DNA of 64,000 nucleotides from Aggregatibacter segnis (GCF_003130075.1 NZ_NRCW01000001.1:346666-410665); one strand, 5' to 3'. Positions 17,416-28,812 are shown, numbered from the stretch's first letter. Notes: generated from the sequence alone by a model not told the origin. Numbers and translations: made by a program.

Positions 17416-18046
17416 CGTATTTTTAGCTGATGATGCACTGCCGATGACATTTGATTTACAGGTGGCGGCAGGGGAGCGTATTGCCATTGTCGGGCCAAGC
17501 GGTGCGGGTAAAAGTACGTTGTTAAATTTAATTGCCGGTTTCGTGTTACCGACGCAAGGCAATATTTGGTTAAACGGTGAAAATCATACCTGTAGTGCGC
17601 CTTATGAGCGCCCTGTGTCCATGTTGTTTCAAGAGAACAATTTATTTCCCCATTTAACCGTGCAACAAAATTTGGCATTGGGCTTAAAAACAAGCTTAAA
17701 ATTGACCGCACTTGAGCAAGATCAGATCGAACAGGTGGCCGATGCGGTAGGATTAACATCCTTTTTATCCCGTCTGCCAAACAGTTTGTCGGGCGGACAA
17801 AAACAACGGGTCGCATTGGCGCGTTGTTTATTGCGTGATAAACCGATTTTATTGTTAGACGAACCGTTTTCTGCGCTCGATCCGGAGTTGAGACTGGAAA
17901 TGCTCAATTTGATTGATGAACTTTGCCACAGTAAAAACTTAACATTGTTGCTTGTGACCCATCAACCGTCAGAGCTGACGGGCAAAGTGGATCGTATGCT
18001 TCGTATTGAAAATGGTCGGATAAGCCAGCAAGAAAAATGCGCTTAA
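17399..18046 (+). CDS. thiQ: Thiamin ABC transporter, ATP-binding protein
   Basis: ThiQ powers thiamin import by ATP hydrolysis. The 215-aa protein has Walker [10 protein letters not shown], a Q-loop ([11 protein letters not shown]), the ABC signature LSGGQKQR, Walker B ILLLDEP and the switch His in VTHQ. I choose ATG 17399 because AAAAGGAACAAC stands directly before it; an ATG seven codons upstream lies deeper in thiP and has no site. It closes the thiD-thiB-thiP-thiQ operon. A degenerate uptake-like sequence follows, with no strong terminator before bioB. Confidence 0.94.
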   Translation: MIRLDNVFLADDALPMTFDLQVAAGERIAIVGPSGAGKSTLLNLIAGFVLPTQGNIWLNGENHTCSAPYERPVSMLFQENNLFPHLTVQQNLALGLKTSLKLTALEQDQIEQVADAVGLTSFLSRLPNSLSGGQKQRVALARCLLRDKPILLLDEPFSALDPELRLEMLNLIDELCHSKNLTLLLVTHQPSELTGKVDRMLRIENGRISQQEKCA

Positions 18047-18091
18047 AATGCACTGCACTTTTTATTTACTTTGTTTTACTTAAGGAGACCT

Positions 18092-19096
18092 ATGTCAACT
18101 AGTACCTTACAAATTTACTCCATCACACCGCATCCAACCGCAGAATATTGGTCGGTGTGCAAAGTAGAAGCTTTATTTGAAACCCCATTTTTAGATTTAG
18201 TTTATCGGGCGGCACAAGTTCATCGCAAAAACTTCAACCCGCGCGCCATTCAGCTTTCTACCTTAATGTCGATTAAAACCGGCGGTTGTCCGGAAGATTG
18301 TGGGTATTGTCCGCAATCAGCGCGTTATCATACAGGCGTCCAAAATCAAGAGTTATTAAACGTGGAAGACATCGTTGCGAAAGCCAAAATCGCGAAGGCG
18401 CGTGGTGCAGGTCGCTTCTGCATGGGCGCCGCATGGCGTGGACCGAAACCGAAAGATATTGCAAAAGTGACGGAAATTATCAAAGCGGTAAAAGCACTGG
18501 GGATGGAAACTTGCGGTACTTTTGGCTTATTGCAAGATGGCATGGCGGAAGAATTAAAAGACGCAGGCTTGGATTACTACAACCACAACCTAGACACCGC
18601 ACCGGAACATTACAGCGAAGTGATTGGCACGCGCCGTTTTGACGACCGTATCAGTACCTTAGGAAAAGTGCGCAAAGCCGGCTTGAAAGTATGTTGTGGC
18701 GGTATTGTGGGCATGAACGAAACCCGCAAAGAACGCGCGGGACTTATTGCCAGCCTAGCAAATTTGGATCCGCAACCGGAATCCGTGCCAATCAATCAAT
18801 TAGTGAAAATTGAAGGTACGCCGCTTGCTGACGCAGAAGAACTAGATTGGACAGAATTTGTGCGCACCATTGCCGTAGCACGCATTACCATGCCAAACAG
18901 TTACGTTCGCTTATCCGCCGGCCGCCAAGGCATGAGCGAAGAAATGCAAGCAATGTGTTTCATGGCGGGGGCTAACTCCATTTTCTACGGCGACAAACTG
19001 CTTGTGACGGGGAACCCGGAAGAAGACGGCGACCGTTTATTGATGGAAAAACTTGATTTAGAACCGGAAACGGAAGAGAACAAGCATTTGCGTTGA
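18092..19096 (+). CDS. bioB: Biotin synthase
   Basis: BioB is a radical SAM enzyme that inserts sulfur into dethiobiotin to form biotin. The 334-aa protein has the 4Fe-4S triad C66, C70 and C73 in [13 protein letters not shown], and the [13 protein letters not shown] and RLSAGRQ segments of the family. The start at ATG 18092 ([10 protein letters not shown]) is set by AAGGAG just upstream; a TTG 21 bp earlier is less likely. It stands alone behind the thiamin operon and ends in a strong terminator. birA near 62.5 kb could regulate it, but I did not find a convincing bio operator. Confidence 0.95.
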   Translation: MSTSTLQIYSITPHPTAEYWSVCKVEALFETPFLDLVYRAAQVHRKNFNPRAIQLSTLMSIKTGGCPEDCGYCPQSARYHTGVQNQELLNVEDIVAKAKIAKARGAGRFCMGAAWRGPKPKDIAKVTEIIKAVKALGMETCGTFGLLQDGMAEELKDAGLDYYNHNLDTAPEHYSEVIGTRRFDDRISTLGKVRKAGLKVCCGGIVGMNETRKERAGLIASLANLDPQPESVPINQLVKIEGTPLADAEELDWTEFVRTIAVARITMPNSYVRLSAGRQGMSEEMQAMCFMAGANSIFYGDKLLVTGNPEEDGDRLLMEKLDLEPETEENKHLR

Positions 19097-19114
19097 TGGT
19101 TAATTGAAACATAT

Positions 19115-19149
19115 AAAAAAGCCACTTTGAATTCAAAGTGGCTTTTTTT
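19115..19149 (+). terminator. bioB: Rho-independent terminator after bioB
   Basis: GCCACTTTGAATTCAAAGTGGC (19121-19142 as two 11-bp arms) is a perfect palindrome flanked by A6 and T7. It can serve bioB and, on the other strand, nagE, whose stop is at 19177. Confidence 0.92.
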
Positions 19150-19176
19150 GTTTACGGATTTTTTGGGTATTTGAAA

Positions 19177-20643
19177 TTACTTCAATTGTCCTTTAATTGC
19201 CTCAGCAACGAATTCTGCTTCAGGGCCGAGAATCACTTGTAGTCCATCGTTACCAAGTTTGACGTTACCTTTGGAGCCGAGGGATTTAAGTTGTGGTTCG
19301 TCGATTTTGCTACGATCCGCTAAGGTTAAACGTAAGCGAGTGATACAAGCATCAACGGTTTTTAGGTTATCGGCACCGCCTAAAGCGTCGATAAATTTAA
19401 CCGCTCTTTCTTCACGAGAGTGATTGTGTTCGCTTTGTTCTTCTTTTGGCTCTTCAGTTTCTTCGGTACGACCGATAGTTTTTAAGTTGAAGGCTTGGAT
19501 AGCAAAGCGGAAAACGACATAGTAAATGGTGAAGAAAATTAAGCCTTGTACCAATAACATGTACCAGTCAACGGCTAATGGGTTGCGTGAAGATAACACC
19601 ATATCCACTAAACCTGCGCTGAAGCCGAAGCCCGCAATCCAGTGCATGCTCGCTGCGATAAACACGGAAATACCGGTTAATAGGGCGTGTAATACATAAA
19701 GAATCGGTGCCACGAACATGAAGGAGAATTCAAGTGGTTCGGTGATACCGGTGAAGAAGGAAGCAAATGCACCCGCTAACATGATGGAAGCGACTTTCAC
19801 TTTTTGGCTTGGTTTTGCACATTGGTAAATCGCCAATGCAGCACCCGGTAAACCGAACATCATGACAGGGAAGAAACCTGCTTGATACATACCGGTCACA
19901 CCCACAGTTGCAGTGCCTTCAGCGATGGATTTTGCACCACCTAAGAAATTCGGAATGTCGTTAATACCAGCGACGTCAAACCAGAATACAGAGTTTAATG
20001 CGTGGTGTAAGCCAACCGGAATTAATAGACGGTTGAAGAAGCCGTAAATACCCGCACCCACAGCGCCTAAATCTTTGATGGATTCACCGAAAGACACTAG
20101 TGCGTTGAAGATGTAAGGCCATACATAAAGCAGAATGAAAGAAAGTGCAATCATGGCGAAAGAGACCACGATTGGGACTAAACGTTTTCCGCTGAAGAAG
20201 GACAGGGCTTTTGGCAACTCTACTTGATAGAAACGGTTGTAAAGTTCAGCAGAAAGCACACCGATTAAGATCCCGATAAATTGGTTATTGATTTTACCGA
20301 AAGCGGCAGGCACTTGGGTTGGATCAAGATGCTGTAATTGTGCCACGCCACCCGGTGCAAGTAGAGTGGTCACCACATAGTACCCCACTAAACCGGAAAG
20401 AGCGGCAGAACCGTGTTTGTCTTTGGATAAACCGAAAGCGACACCCACGGCAAATAATAAGCCCATGTTGTCGATGATGGCAGCACCGGATTTGATGAGC
20501 AAGGCGGCAAGCTGACTATTTGCCCCCCAACCGTCCGGGTCTAGCCAGTAGCCGATCCCCATTAGTACGGCGGCTGCCGGTAATACGGCAACCGGCACCA
20601 TTAAGGCTTGCCCGATTTTTTGGGCATAACTGAGAATACTCAT
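19177..20643 (-). CDS. nagE: PTS N-acetylglucosamine transporter, EIICB (NagE-like)
   Basis: The protein imports and phosphorylates an amino sugar, most likely N-acetylglucosamine. At 488 aa it has an N-terminal EIIC membrane domain (MSILSYAQKIGQALMVPVAV, about ten hydrophobic segments, GLHHALNSVFWF and GITEPLEFSF signatures) and a C-terminal EIIB domain with the phosphorylated cysteine C433 in VDACITRLRL. The EIIA domain of enterobacterial NagE is missing, so it must use a separate EIIA such as Crr. It sits next to the sialic acid genes, which feed the same nagA-nagB pathway. Glucose-family specificity is sure; the exact sugar is inferred from context and similarity. Confidence 0.85.
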   Translation of the reverse strand: MSILSYAQKIGQALMVPVAVLPAAAVLMGIGYWLDPDGWGANSQLAALLIKSGAAIIDNMGLLFAVGVAFGLSKDKHGSAALSGLVGYYVVTTLLAPGGVAQLQHLDPTQVPAAFGKINNQFIGILIGVLSAELYNRFYQVELPKALSFFSGKRLVPIVVSFAMIALSFILLYVWPYIFNALVSFGESIKDLGAVGAGIYGFFNRLLIPVGLHHALNSVFWFDVAGINDIPNFLGGAKSIAEGTATVGVTGMYQAGFFPVMMFGLPGAALAIYQCAKPSQKVKVASIMLAGAFASFFTGITEPLEFSFMFVAPILYVLHALLTGISVFIAASMHWIAGFGFSAGLVDMVLSSRNPLAVDWYMLLVQGLIFFTIYYVVFRFAIQAFNLKTIGRTEETEEPKEEQSEHNHSREERAVKFIDALGGADNLKTVDACITRLRLTLADRSKIDEPQLKSLGSKGNVKLGNDGLQVILGPEAEFVAEAIKGQLK

Positions 20644-20741
20644 AAGAACTCCTTTAATTTATTGATTCCATAAAATAATTTTTTAGGCCTGCGTAGCATA
20701 GCGTAATCAGATTTCTTTTTTCAAATGAAAAGGCGTGTATT

Positions 20742-20756
20742 TGTGAAGTTATCACA
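20742..20756. promoter_or_regulatory. CRP-like site upstream of nagE (non-standard spacing)
   Basis: TGTGA and TCACA half-sites are both perfect but separated by 5 bp rather than the usual 6. It lies about 100 bp before nagE on the minus strand. The spacing makes functional CRP binding uncertain. Confidence 0.35.
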
Positions 20757-20794
20757 GCTCTGTTAGCGTTGTGCTAAGCAGGTTAAAAACAAAA

Positions 20795-20822
20795 TAACGG
20801 ATCAAGCGCACTTAATCCGTTA
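20795..20822 (-). terminator. nanM: Terminator after nanM
   Basis: TAACGGAT (20795-20802) pairs with ATCCGTTA (20815-20822). On the minus strand the hairpin is followed by a T-rich run, 20 bp past the nanM stop. Confidence 0.65.
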
Positions 20823-20841
20823 AATTGATACTAAAAGAAGA

Positions 20842-21975
20842 TTATTCTACTTTTAATTGTTTGCCGTCATAGCTCATGGTTTGAACAGATGTTAACGCTT
20901 TGCCGCCTTCTGTTTCACCGCCGATGAGCAATACTTTGTTGTCATAAGACACGGCAACACCGTAACCGATACCTGCAGGTAATTCGCCGACAATTTTCCA
21001 TTTACCGTTGTTAAGGGTGTAAATGTCTTTATGCCACGCTTTGCTCAAGCCTTTGTGCGCGTGGAGCATGCCTTCTTTGAATTGTTTTACAGAACCTGGG
21101 AAGTTTGCACCACCGGTGACTAAGTAATGACCGTGGCTGTAACCTGCCATCGCACCGGCTAAACCATCTTGGCTTTGACCTTTTGGTGCAGGTAAATCAG
21201 GTAAGTTTTTCCATTGAACACCTTTCGCTGTGAATTTACCGGAATGGGTTTCCGCTGTACGCAAGCCCGGTTTGATTTCACCGTTCACGACAACTAAATC
21301 ATCACCTTGAATGGTAAATGCCGCACCAGCACGACCGGAGAATGGTACGCGACCTTCATTGCGCCATTTATTCGTAGCTGGCTCATAGCTTAATAATTCG
21401 GTTGTGAAGAAATAATCTTCAGGGCGTTGTTCGAAATACGCTTTGGTGATTTCGTCTTTTTTCGCTTTGTCTTCACCTGCAGCAACAGTGTCTTGGAAGA
21501 AACCGTTGAAAATAGACAAGTTAGAACCGCCCACGATATACACTTTATCACCGTGTGATGCACCGGTAGAGCCGACTAAACCACGTGGTGAACGGGTTGG
21601 TAATTTGCTCCAAGTGTTGTCAGCCGGGTTATAGCTGTAAGCATCGTTGACTAATTGTAATTCGCCTTTTTCATTTTTTTGTAATCCGCCGAATACATAT
21701 AATTTGCCGTCAACAGCCGCAGCCACCGGTTGGTTACGGTCACCGCCAGGGAATGCCGCGATTTCTTTCCATTGCGCGTTCGGCGTTTTTAAGTCTAACG
21801 CATAGAATTTGTCACCGCCTGTGCCTAAGCCCACATAAACAGTGTCGCCAATTAACGCACCGGCACCGCTTTTAATACCGACCGGTAAGTCAGGATAAGC
21901 AGCTGCTTGGGCTGTCGCAGCAAAAGTGGTTGCAGCAAAGAAGAGTGCAGCTAATGTTGTTTTTTGAAATTTCAT
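20842..21975 (-). CDS. nanM: N-acetylneuraminate epimerase (mutarotase)
   Basis: NanM is a periplasmic Kelch-repeat protein that converts alpha- to beta-sialic acid, the form preferred by the transporter. The 377-aa protein has a signal peptide (residues 1 to about 25, ending AATAQAAA) and repeated Kelch motifs such as [18 protein letters not shown] and [13 protein letters not shown]. It lies downstream of siaQM on the same strand, with an uptake-signal hairpin in between that may reduce read-through. Its order relative to siaP-siaQM matches H. influenzae. Confidence 0.93.
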   Translation of the reverse strand: MKFQKTTLAALFFAATTFAATAQAAAYPDLPVGIKSGAGALIGDTVYVGLGTGGDKFYALDLKTPNAQWKEIAAFPGGDRNQPVAAAVDGKLYVFGGLQKNEKGELQLVNDAYSYNPADNTWSKLPTRSPRGLVGSTGASHGDKVYIVGGSNLSIFNGFFQDTVAAGEDKAKKDEITKAYFEQRPEDYFFTTELLSYEPATNKWRNEGRVPFSGRAGAAFTIQGDDLVVVNGEIKPGLRTAETHSGKFTAKGVQWKNLPDLPAPKGQSQDGLAGAMAGYSHGHYLVTGGANFPGSVKQFKEGMLHAHKGLSKAWHKDIYTLNNGKWKIVGELPAGIGYGVAVSYDNKVLLIGGETEGGKALTSVQTMSYDGKQLKVE

Positions 21976-22088
21976 AATAAACCTCGTTTTTGAGTTATTG
22001 TTTGCTATTCGTAAACGGCTTGAATAGGTTTTTATGTTTGAAATTACGGATGCTTAGACAGGTTCGCAACCGTAATCTCTTTGGTTAA

Positions 22089-22130
22089 GTAAAGTGCGGT
22101 TCAAATTTACTGCGTTTTGCAACCGCACTT
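22089..22130 (-). terminator. Paired uptake signals forming a terminator after siaQM
   Basis: AAAGTGCGGTT (22089-22099) and AACCGCACTTTT (22119-22130) form a hairpin just past the siaQM stop. Inverted uptake signals used as terminators are common in Pasteurellaceae. It would leave nanM partly dependent on read-through or on its own promoter. Confidence 0.65.
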
Positions 22131-22138
22131 TTAGGTTC

Positions 22139-23995
22139 CTAAGGTATTAACAAATTCGGAATGAATGTGATGATACTTGGGAAAATGGTTATTAATACTA
22201 AAGTAACGAAAATTGGGATTAAGAATGGTAATACGCCTTTCGTTACTGTGGACACGGACATGTTACCCACACGTGCGACCACGAATAATGCCATACCCAT
22301 CGGTGGCGTTAAGATACCAATCATCATGTTCAAGGTTGTCATAACACCGAAGAACACAAGGTCGATACCGAATTGCATGGCGATTGGAATTAACATTGGC
22401 AATACAAGGAATTGTAATGCTAACGCGTCAATGAACATACCGAGGAACAATAACAAGGCATTGATCATGACTAATACCATTAACGGAGAATCCGCTACCG
22501 CGACGAAGACGTCAGCAATACGCATTGCCACTTGTTCACGTGCGATCATGTCACCGAAGAAGGTTACGGTCATAATCATTAATGCAACAACACCGGTAAT
22601 GGACATCGCTTCCACGCAGCTGTTGAACAACATTTTCAAGGTTAATTCTTTATAAACGAATTTACCGATAATGACGGAGTAGGCAGCTGCAACCACCGCA
22701 GATTCAGTTGGGCTGAATAAGCCGGAGAAGATCCCGCCGATAATCAATAATGGGGTTAAAATTGCCCAGAATGCTCTTTTGAATGACGTGCAAAGTTCTT
22801 CACGGGTCGCTTTTGGCGTTCTTGGATAACCACGTTTTTTGGAAATGTAGTAGTTCATTGCCATGAGAGCGATGGTGACTAATACACCCGGTACGAAGCC
22901 GGCAATAAAGAGTTTTGCAATGGATTCGTTCGCGATAACACCGTAAATGATCATGGCAATACTTGGTGGAACCAATGGACCGATGATACAAGATGCTGCT
23001 GTAATACCGCCGCAGATGTCATCGTCATAGCCTGCATCACGCATGGCTTTGATTTCCAATTGACCTAAACCACCCGCATCGGCAAGTGCAGAACCTGACA
23101 TCCCGGAGAACAACAAGCTTGCACCGATGTTAACGTGTCCCATACCGCCGGTATAGTGGCCAAGTAAGGCTTTGGCGAAGTTAAAGATACGTTCGGTGAT
23201 ACCACCGGTATTCATTAAAATCCCGGTCAGAATATAGAACGGTACAGCAAGAAGCGGGAAGCTATTCAAACTCATGGTGAGTTTTTCAGAAGCCGCATTC
23301 ACCACGTTCCAACGGGTCATGGAGAAGTAAAGTAGGGTAGTGATAAATAATGACCAACCTACCGGTACGCCCAAGAACATGATGACTAACCAGAAGAGCA
23401 ATGCCACATAGACTGCATTGGAACCAAATTTAACATATTCGGTTACGCGTAGCGCTTTGTACCAGTCAGGGGCAAGGAATAAAATACCCAATAAAACAAC
23501 CGCACTTACGATAAAGAAGGTTGCCGGTAAATAGCTTTTGTTTTGTTTGAAGTTGTCTGCTTGCGCTTGGAAGAAGCGAACGAGCATCAATACGGCAATG
23601 ATTGGTAAGGAGGCATAGATCCATTTTTCAGAAATACCGCCTAACGCATCAATCGGGAAACTGGCACCTAAATAGGTTTTGATACCAAAGTGGATAAAGA
23701 AAATCACACCGAGGAAAATCACGATTTGTACGAATGTGTTGGTGATTTTTTTGACTGCCGGTGGCATTAAGTTAGTCAAGAAGTCGATATAAACGTGCTC
23801 TTGTTTTCTGACGGCAACGCTAATGCCGAGCATACCGACATAAACGAACAGCAATTTGGCAAGTTCTTCACTCCAAATTAATGGGGAGTGGAAAGCTTGT
23901 CTGAATAGAATTTGCAAAACAAGAATGCAGAATATCACGAGGAATAATGCCCCACCGATCCATTCTTCGAGTTTATTAAAGATTTTCATATTCAA
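22139..23995 (-). CDS. siaQM: Sialic acid TRAP transporter, fused small and large permease subunits
   Basis: SiaQM (also called SiaT) uses the sodium gradient to move sialic acid delivered by SiaP across the inner membrane. The 618-aa protein is the fused form: a four-segment DctQ-like domain (residues 1 to about 170, with [17 protein letters not shown]), an extra linking membrane segment, and a DctM-like domain (about 190-618) with [13 protein letters not shown] and [14 protein letters not shown]. The fusion is typical of Haemophilus and relatives. siaP lies 63 bp upstream on the same strand. Confidence 0.95.
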   Translation of the reverse strand: MNMKIFNKLEEWIGGALFLVIFCILVLQILFRQAFHSPLIWSEELAKLLFVYVGMLGISVAVRKQEHVYIDFLTNLMPPAVKKITNTFVQIVIFLGVIFFIHFGIKTYLGASFPIDALGGISEKWIYASLPIIAVLMLVRFFQAQADNFKQNKSYLPATFFIVSAVVLLGILFLAPDWYKALRVTEYVKFGSNAVYVALLFWLVIMFLGVPVGWSLFITTLLYFSMTRWNVVNAASEKLTMSLNSFPLLAVPFYILTGILMNTGGITERIFNFAKALLGHYTGGMGHVNIGASLLFSGMSGSALADAGGLGQLEIKAMRDAGYDDDICGGITAASCIIGPLVPPSIAMIIYGVIANESIAKLFIAGFVPGVLVTIALMAMNYYISKKRGYPRTPKATREELCTSFKRAFWAILTPLLIIGGIFSGLFSPTESAVVAAAYSVIIGKFVYKELTLKMLFNSCVEAMSITGVVALMIMTVTFFGDMIAREQVAMRIADVFVAVADSPLMVLVMINALLLFLGMFIDALALQFLVLPMLIPIAMQFGIDLVFFGVMTTLNMMIGILTPPMGMALFVVARVGNMSVSTVTKGVLPFLIPIFVTLVLITIFPSIITFIPNLLIP

Positions 23996-24058
23996 CTCCG
24001 TTGAATAATAAAGGAGAGAAAAAGCGTGCCTGCCGAAACAGGCACACGAATAAGAGAA

Positions 24059-25048
<990 letters not shown>

Positions 25049-25149
25049 TTACTCCTGTAAGGGTGGTAAGTTAATTGATGTTTAAAAACATGGTTAGATT
25101 ACAACTCGGTGACCATTCTAAAGTAAAAAAATCATTTTCAAATAGATTG

Positions 25150-25164
25150 TGAAGTTTTATTTCA
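25150..25164. promoter_or_regulatory. Candidate NanR (SiaR) operator
   Basis: TGAAGTTTTATTTCA is an imperfect inverted repeat (TGAA/TTCA ends) in the middle of the siaP-nanE divergent region. RpiR-family regulators bind palindromes of this type. It lies 4 bp from the CRP-like site; assignment to NanR is inferred. Confidence 0.4.
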
Positions 25165-25168
25165 GAAA

Positions 25169-25184
25169 TGAGAGGTAGATCACA
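25169..25184. promoter_or_regulatory. CRP site in the siaP-nanE divergent region
   Basis: TGAGA-GGTAGA-TCACA matches the CRP consensus TGTGA-N6-TCACA with one mismatch and correct spacing. In H. influenzae CRP and SiaR jointly control the equivalent region, so the context supports it. Confidence 0.6.
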
Positions 25185-25211
25185 TCATTGGAAAAACGCT
25201 TCAAAAATATA

Positions 25212-25241
25212 TTTCAAAATGAAGTGTTGTTATCATATAAT
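25212..25241 (+). promoter_or_regulatory. nanE: Promoter of the nan operon
   Basis: A perfect -10 TATAAT at 25236-25241 is preceded at 18 bp by a weak -35, TTTCAA (25212-25217). The weak -35 and the CRP-like site centred near 25176 fit an activator-dependent promoter. Confidence 0.6.
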
Positions 25242-25294
25242 GCGCGATGACAAGAATGACTGCCAAATGCAGCCGCAAATTAATAGGAGTTTTT

Positions 25295-25996
25295 ATGTCA
25301 TTCACTCAACACAAATTATCCCACCAAGAGGTTTTTGCCAAAATTCAAAATGGATTGATTGCGTCCTGCCAACCGGTCGATGATGGCCCAATGGATAAGC
25401 CGGAAATTGTTGCCGCCATGGCACAGGCTTCGGTTGTCGGTGGTGCGGCTGGACTACGTATTGAAGGCGTGGACAACTTGAAAGCAACGCGTCCAACAGT
25501 CAATGTACCGATTATCGGCATTGTTAAACGCGATTTGCCGGACAGTCCGGTACGTATCACCCCGTTTTTACAAGATATTGAAGATTTAGCGCATGCCGGT
25601 GCGGATATCATTGCAGTGGATGGCACCAATCGTCCGCGCCCTGTTGATATTGAAAGTGCGGTCAAAAAAATTCATGAAATGGGCTGTCTTGCCATGGCGG
25701 ATTGTTCCAATTTAGAAGAAGGGTTGTACTGCCAAAAATTAGGCTTTGATATTGTGGGTAGCACCATGTCAGGCTACACAGGTGGTGCTGTACCGGATGA
25801 ACCGGACTATCAATTAGTGAAAGATTTGAAAGCCGCAGGCTGCAAAGTGATGGCGGAAGGACGTTACAACTCGCCGGAACTTGCCAAAACCGCCATTGAG
25901 ATCGGTGCGGATTTTGTGACCGTAGGTTCTGCGTTAACCCGTTTAGAACATATTGTAAGCTGGTTCTCAAGTGCGGTTAATTCTGCAAATAAATAA
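25295..25996 (+). CDS. nanE: N-acetylmannosamine-6-phosphate 2-epimerase
   Basis: NanE converts ManNAc-6-P to GlcNAc-6-P, the third step of sialic acid catabolism. The 233-aa TIM-barrel protein shows [18 protein letters not shown] near the N-terminus, [14 protein letters not shown] and [15 protein letters not shown] use ATG 25295 ([11 protein letters not shown]) because TAGGAG precedes it; an in-frame ATG 48 bp upstream lies at about the transcription start and is unlikely. It is the first gene of nanE-nanK-nanR-nanA-nagB-nagA. Confidence 0.94.
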   Translation: MSFTQHKLSHQEVFAKIQNGLIASCQPVDDGPMDKPEIVAAMAQASVVGGAAGLRIEGVDNLKATRPTVNVPIIGIVKRDLPDSPVRITPFLQDIEDLAHAGADIIAVDGTNRPRPVDIESAVKKIHEMGCLAMADCSNLEEGLYCQKLGFDIVGSTMSGYTGGAVPDEPDYQLVKDLKAAGCKVMAEGRYNSPELAKTAIEIGADFVTVGSALTRLEHIVSWFSSAVNSANK

Positions 25997-26010
25997 TTAA
26001 GAGGGGAAAC

Positions 26011-26892
26011 ATGATGCGTTGCTTAGCCTTAGATATCGGCGGAACTAAAATCGCCTCAGCCATTGTGTCAGGGAACCAAGTGACACAACGTCAACAAATC
26101 CACACACCGCAAGAAAATGTGGTGGAGGCAATGCATCAAACGCTCGCACAATTACTTTCGGATTATGCGGGGCAATTCGATTATGTTGCGGTTGCCTCCA
26201 CAGGCATCATCAATAAAGGAATATTGACCGCACTTAACCCGAAAAATTTAGGCGGACTGGCTTATTTCCCATTAAAACAAAGCATTTCTCAGCATACGTC
26301 AAAGCCGGTGTATTTATTGAATGATGCTCAGGCTGCCACTTATGCCGAATATCAACTGCAAGATAAAAATAACCTTCAAAACTTTGCTTTTATTACCGTC
26401 TCTACCGGCGTAGGTGGCGGGTTAATTTTAAACCACCAATTACTCACCGAACCGAACGGCATTGCCGGTCATATTGGACATACTGTTGCGGATCCAAATG
26501 GTCCTGTGTGCGGTTGTGGTCGAGTTGGTTGTGTGGAAGCCATCGCATCAGGACGTGCCATTGAAGCGGTTTCTAAACAATGGGATGATCCTTGCGATCC
26601 AAAAGAAGTCTTTGCCCGTTTTAGAAAAACGGATGAAAAAGCGACCGCACTTGTGTCTCGTTCAGCAAAAGCGATTGCCAATTTAGTGGCGGATTTAGTG
26701 ATTGGTATGGACGTGCAACACGTGATCATTGGCGGTAGCGTTGGGTTGGCTGAGGGCTATTTGCCTTTGGTGAAGCAGTATTTGGCGCAAATGCCGGAAA
26801 TTTATCGTTGTCCATTGGATGCGGCTCAATTAGGGCAAGATGCCGGACTTATCGGCGCGGCTGCATGGGCACTCACTCAAATTAATCGTTAG
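26011..26892 (+). CDS. nanK: N-acetylmannosamine kinase
   Basis: NanK phosphorylates ManNAc at C6. The 293-aa ROK-family protein has the N-terminal ATP motif LDIGGTKIASAIV, the catalytic His region GIAGHIGHTV and the zinc-binding CGCGRVGCVEAIASG. Two adjacent ATGs (26011 and 26014) follow a GAGGGG site; either may serve. It lies 14 bp after nanE and 8 bp before nanR. An uptake signal is embedded in the coding sequence. Confidence 0.94.
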   Translation: MMRCLALDIGGTKIASAIVSGNQVTQRQQIHTPQENVVEAMHQTLAQLLSDYAGQFDYVAVASTGIINKGILTALNPKNLGGLAYFPLKQSISQHTSKPVYLLNDAQAATYAEYQLQDKNNLQNFAFITVSTGVGGGLILNHQLLTEPNGIAGHIGHTVADPNGPVCGCGRVGCVEAIASGRAIEAVSKQWDDPCDPKEVFARFRKTDEKATALVSRSAKAIANLVADLVIGMDVQHVIIGGSVGLAEGYLPLVKQYLAQMPEIYRCPLDAAQLGQDAGLIGAAAWALTQINR

Positions 26893-26900
26893 GAGCATTT

Positions 26901-27773
26901 ATGGCAAAAAACGGCAGTGTACTGAATACCATTAGCTCTTTGTACCAAAGTTTAACGAAGACAGAGAAGAAAATCGCAGACGCCATTAACCGCTCGCCGG
27001 ATATCGTCATGCGACACTCTTTAGCCGAGTTAGCTTCTTACTTAGATGTGGGAGAGGCTACTTTCGTACGTTTTTGTCGTACTTTGGGTTTTCGTGGGTT
27101 TAGTGATTTCAAATTGGAGTTTTCTATTGAAGTGGCTAAAACGCAAGGGGGCAAAGATAACAGTTTATTGGATACGGAAGTCACCGCAGATGATGAACCG
27201 GTAAAAATTGCCCGCAAATTGCAGTCCGTGATTAATACGGTAATGGATGAAACCATTGATTTGCTGGATCTGAACCAGTTGGAGTTAGTGGTTCGTTTCA
27301 TTCGACGTGCGAATCGTGTTTTTATCTTCGGTGTGGGCACCTCGGGGGTGACAGCAGAAGATGCTAAAAATAAATTTATGCGTATCGGCATTCCGGTCGA
27401 TGCCAGCGGTAACAATCATTTTATGTATATGCAAGCGGCATTGTTACAACGCAATGATGTGGCGATTGGTATCAGCCATTCCGGCTATTCACAAGAAACC
27501 GCACATGCGTTAAAGATTGCAAAAGACAACGGCGCAACGACAGTGGCATTGACCCACAGCATGCGCTCACCTTTGACCGAACACGCAGATTTTGTGTTGG
27601 TCAACGGTAATAAACAAGGAAAGCTGCAAGGCGACTCCATTGGTACGAAAATTTCTCAATTGTTTGTCTTGGATTTGATTTATGCGTTGATAGTCCAAGC
27701 TGAGCAAGAAAAAGCGACGCAGACAAAAGAGAAAACCCTTAATGTCATTTTAGAACAACGTATTAAATACTAA
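26901..27773 (+). CDS. nanR: RpiR-family transcriptional regulator of sialic acid genes
   Basis: The 290-aa protein has an RpiR-type helix-turn-helix domain (about residues 1-80, with [20 protein letters not shown]) and a SIS sugar-phosphate-binding domain (about 125-260, with [20 protein letters not shown] and [10 protein letters not shown]). It matches SiaR of H. influenzae in family and location (between nanK and nanA). SiaR represses the nan and sia operons, with glucosamine-6-phosphate as co-effector. It probably acts on the divergent region near 25.15 kb. It is unrelated to the GntR-family NanR of E. coli. Confidence 0.9.
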   Translation: MAKNGSVLNTISSLYQSLTKTEKKIADAINRSPDIVMRHSLAELASYLDVGEATFVRFCRTLGFRGFSDFKLEFSIEVAKTQGGKDNSLLDTEVTADDEPVKIARKLQSVINTVMDETIDLLDLNQLELVVRFIRRANRVFIFGVGTSGVTAEDAKNKFMRIGIPVDASGNNHFMYMQAALLQRNDVAIGISHSGYSQETAHALKIAKDNGATTVALTHSMRSPLTEHADFVLVNGNKQGKLQGDSIGTKISQLFVLDLIYALIVQAEQEKATQTKEKTLNVILEQRIKY

Positions 27774-27786
27774 ACAGGAGAAAACA

Positions 27787-28665
27787 ATGCGTGATTTAAA
27801 AGGTATTTTCAGTGCGTTATTAGTGTCATTTAACGAAGATGGCTCTATTAATGAAAAAGGCTTACGCCAAATTATTCGCCACAATATCGACAAAATGAAA
27901 GTCAATGGTTTGTATGTGGGCGGTTCTACCGGTGAAAACTTCATGCTTTCTACCGAAGAGAAAAAACAAATCTTCCGTATTGCAAAAGATGAAGCAAAAG
28001 ACCAAGTGGCGTTAATCGCACAAGTGGGTAGCGTGAATTTACACGAAGCGGTGGAATTAGGTAAATATGCCACTGAATTAGGCTATGACTGCCTTTCTGC
28101 GGTAACCCCGTTCTACTACAAATTCAGCTTCCCTGAAATCAAACACTACTACGACACTATCATTGCCGAAACCGGTAATAACATGATCGTGTACTCCATT
28201 CCGTTCTTAACCGGCGTAAACATGGGCGTAGAACAATTTGGCGAACTTTACAAAAACCCGAAAGTGCTTGGCGTGAAATTCACTGCAGGTGACTTCTACT
28301 TATTAGAACGTTTACAAAAAGCGTATCCAAACCACTTAATTTGGGCTGGCTTCGATGAAATGATGTTGCCGGCGGTGGCTTTAGGTGTGGACGGTGCTAT
28401 CGGTAGTACATTCAACGTGAACGGTGTTCGTGCAAGACAAATTTTTGACTTGACCAAACAAGGCAAACTGGCTGAAGCACGTGAAATTCAACATGTGACC
28501 AACGATTTAATCGAAGGTATCTTAGCGAATGGTTTGTATTTAACCATCAAAGAATTGTTGAAATTGGAAGGTGTGGATGCCGGTTATTGTCGTGAACCAA
28601 TGACCGCAAAAGCGACTGAAGCACAATTAGCCAAAGCAAAAGAATTAAAAGCGAAATATCTCTAA
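27787..28665 (+). CDS. nanA: N-acetylneuraminate lyase
   Basis: NanA splits sialic acid into pyruvate and ManNAc, the first catabolic step. The 292-aa DapA-family TIM barrel has the GGSTGE carboxylate-binding motif (45-50), the catalytic Tyr136 (VYSIPF) and the Schiff-base Lys164 (GVKFTAGD). AGGAG stands ahead of ATG 27787. The next gene, nagB, is 147 bp away across a hairpin-rich spacer (28681-28793). Confidence 0.96.
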   Translation: MRDLKGIFSALLVSFNEDGSINEKGLRQIIRHNIDKMKVNGLYVGGSTGENFMLSTEEKKQIFRIAKDEAKDQVALIAQVGSVNLHEAVELGKYATELGYDCLSAVTPFYYKFSFPEIKHYYDTIIAETGNNMIVYSIPFLTGVNMGVEQFGELYKNPKVLGVKFTAGDFYLLERLQKAYPNHLIWAGFDEMMLPAVALGVDGAIGSTFNVNGVRARQIFDLTKQGKLAEAREIQHVTNDLIEGILANGLYLTIKELLKLEGVDAGYCREPMTAKATEAQLAKAKELKAKYL

Positions 28666-28680
28666 TTTAATGGAAAAAGA

Positions 28681-28793
28681 GACCGCACTTTTCTGGTGTA
28701 GGGACAGGCTTTATGCCTGTCCGAAATTCTCTTTATGACATAAATGGGACAGGTATAAGGCCTGTCCCTACAAAATGATTGTAAAGTGCGGTC
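28681..28793. repeat. REP-like double hairpin nested in inverted uptake signals
   Basis: Two facing hairpins (GGACAGGC-loop-GCCTGTCC near 28702-28722 and GGGACAGG-loop-CCTGTCCC at 28746-28768) carry GTAG heads at their outer ends, so GTAGGGACAGGC (28698-28709) also pairs with GCCTGTCCCTAC (28760-28771). Outside this, GACCGCACTT (28681-28690) faces AAGTGCGGTC (28784-28793). The GTAG head with inverted pairing is the layout of bacterial REP/BIME elements. It lies between nanA and nagB and could lower nagBA read-through. Confidence 0.75.
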
Positions 28794-28812
28794 CCAATAA
28801 AGGAAGTTTATT

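Noticed and set aside
22161..22655. 164-codon plus-strand frame opposite siaQM
   Set aside because: Shadow of a membrane protein gene, rich in Ile/Thr/Asn, with no start signals.
25247..25294. Upstream in-frame extension of nanE
   Set aside because: It starts within 6 bp of the -10 box, so it would lie at or before the transcription start.
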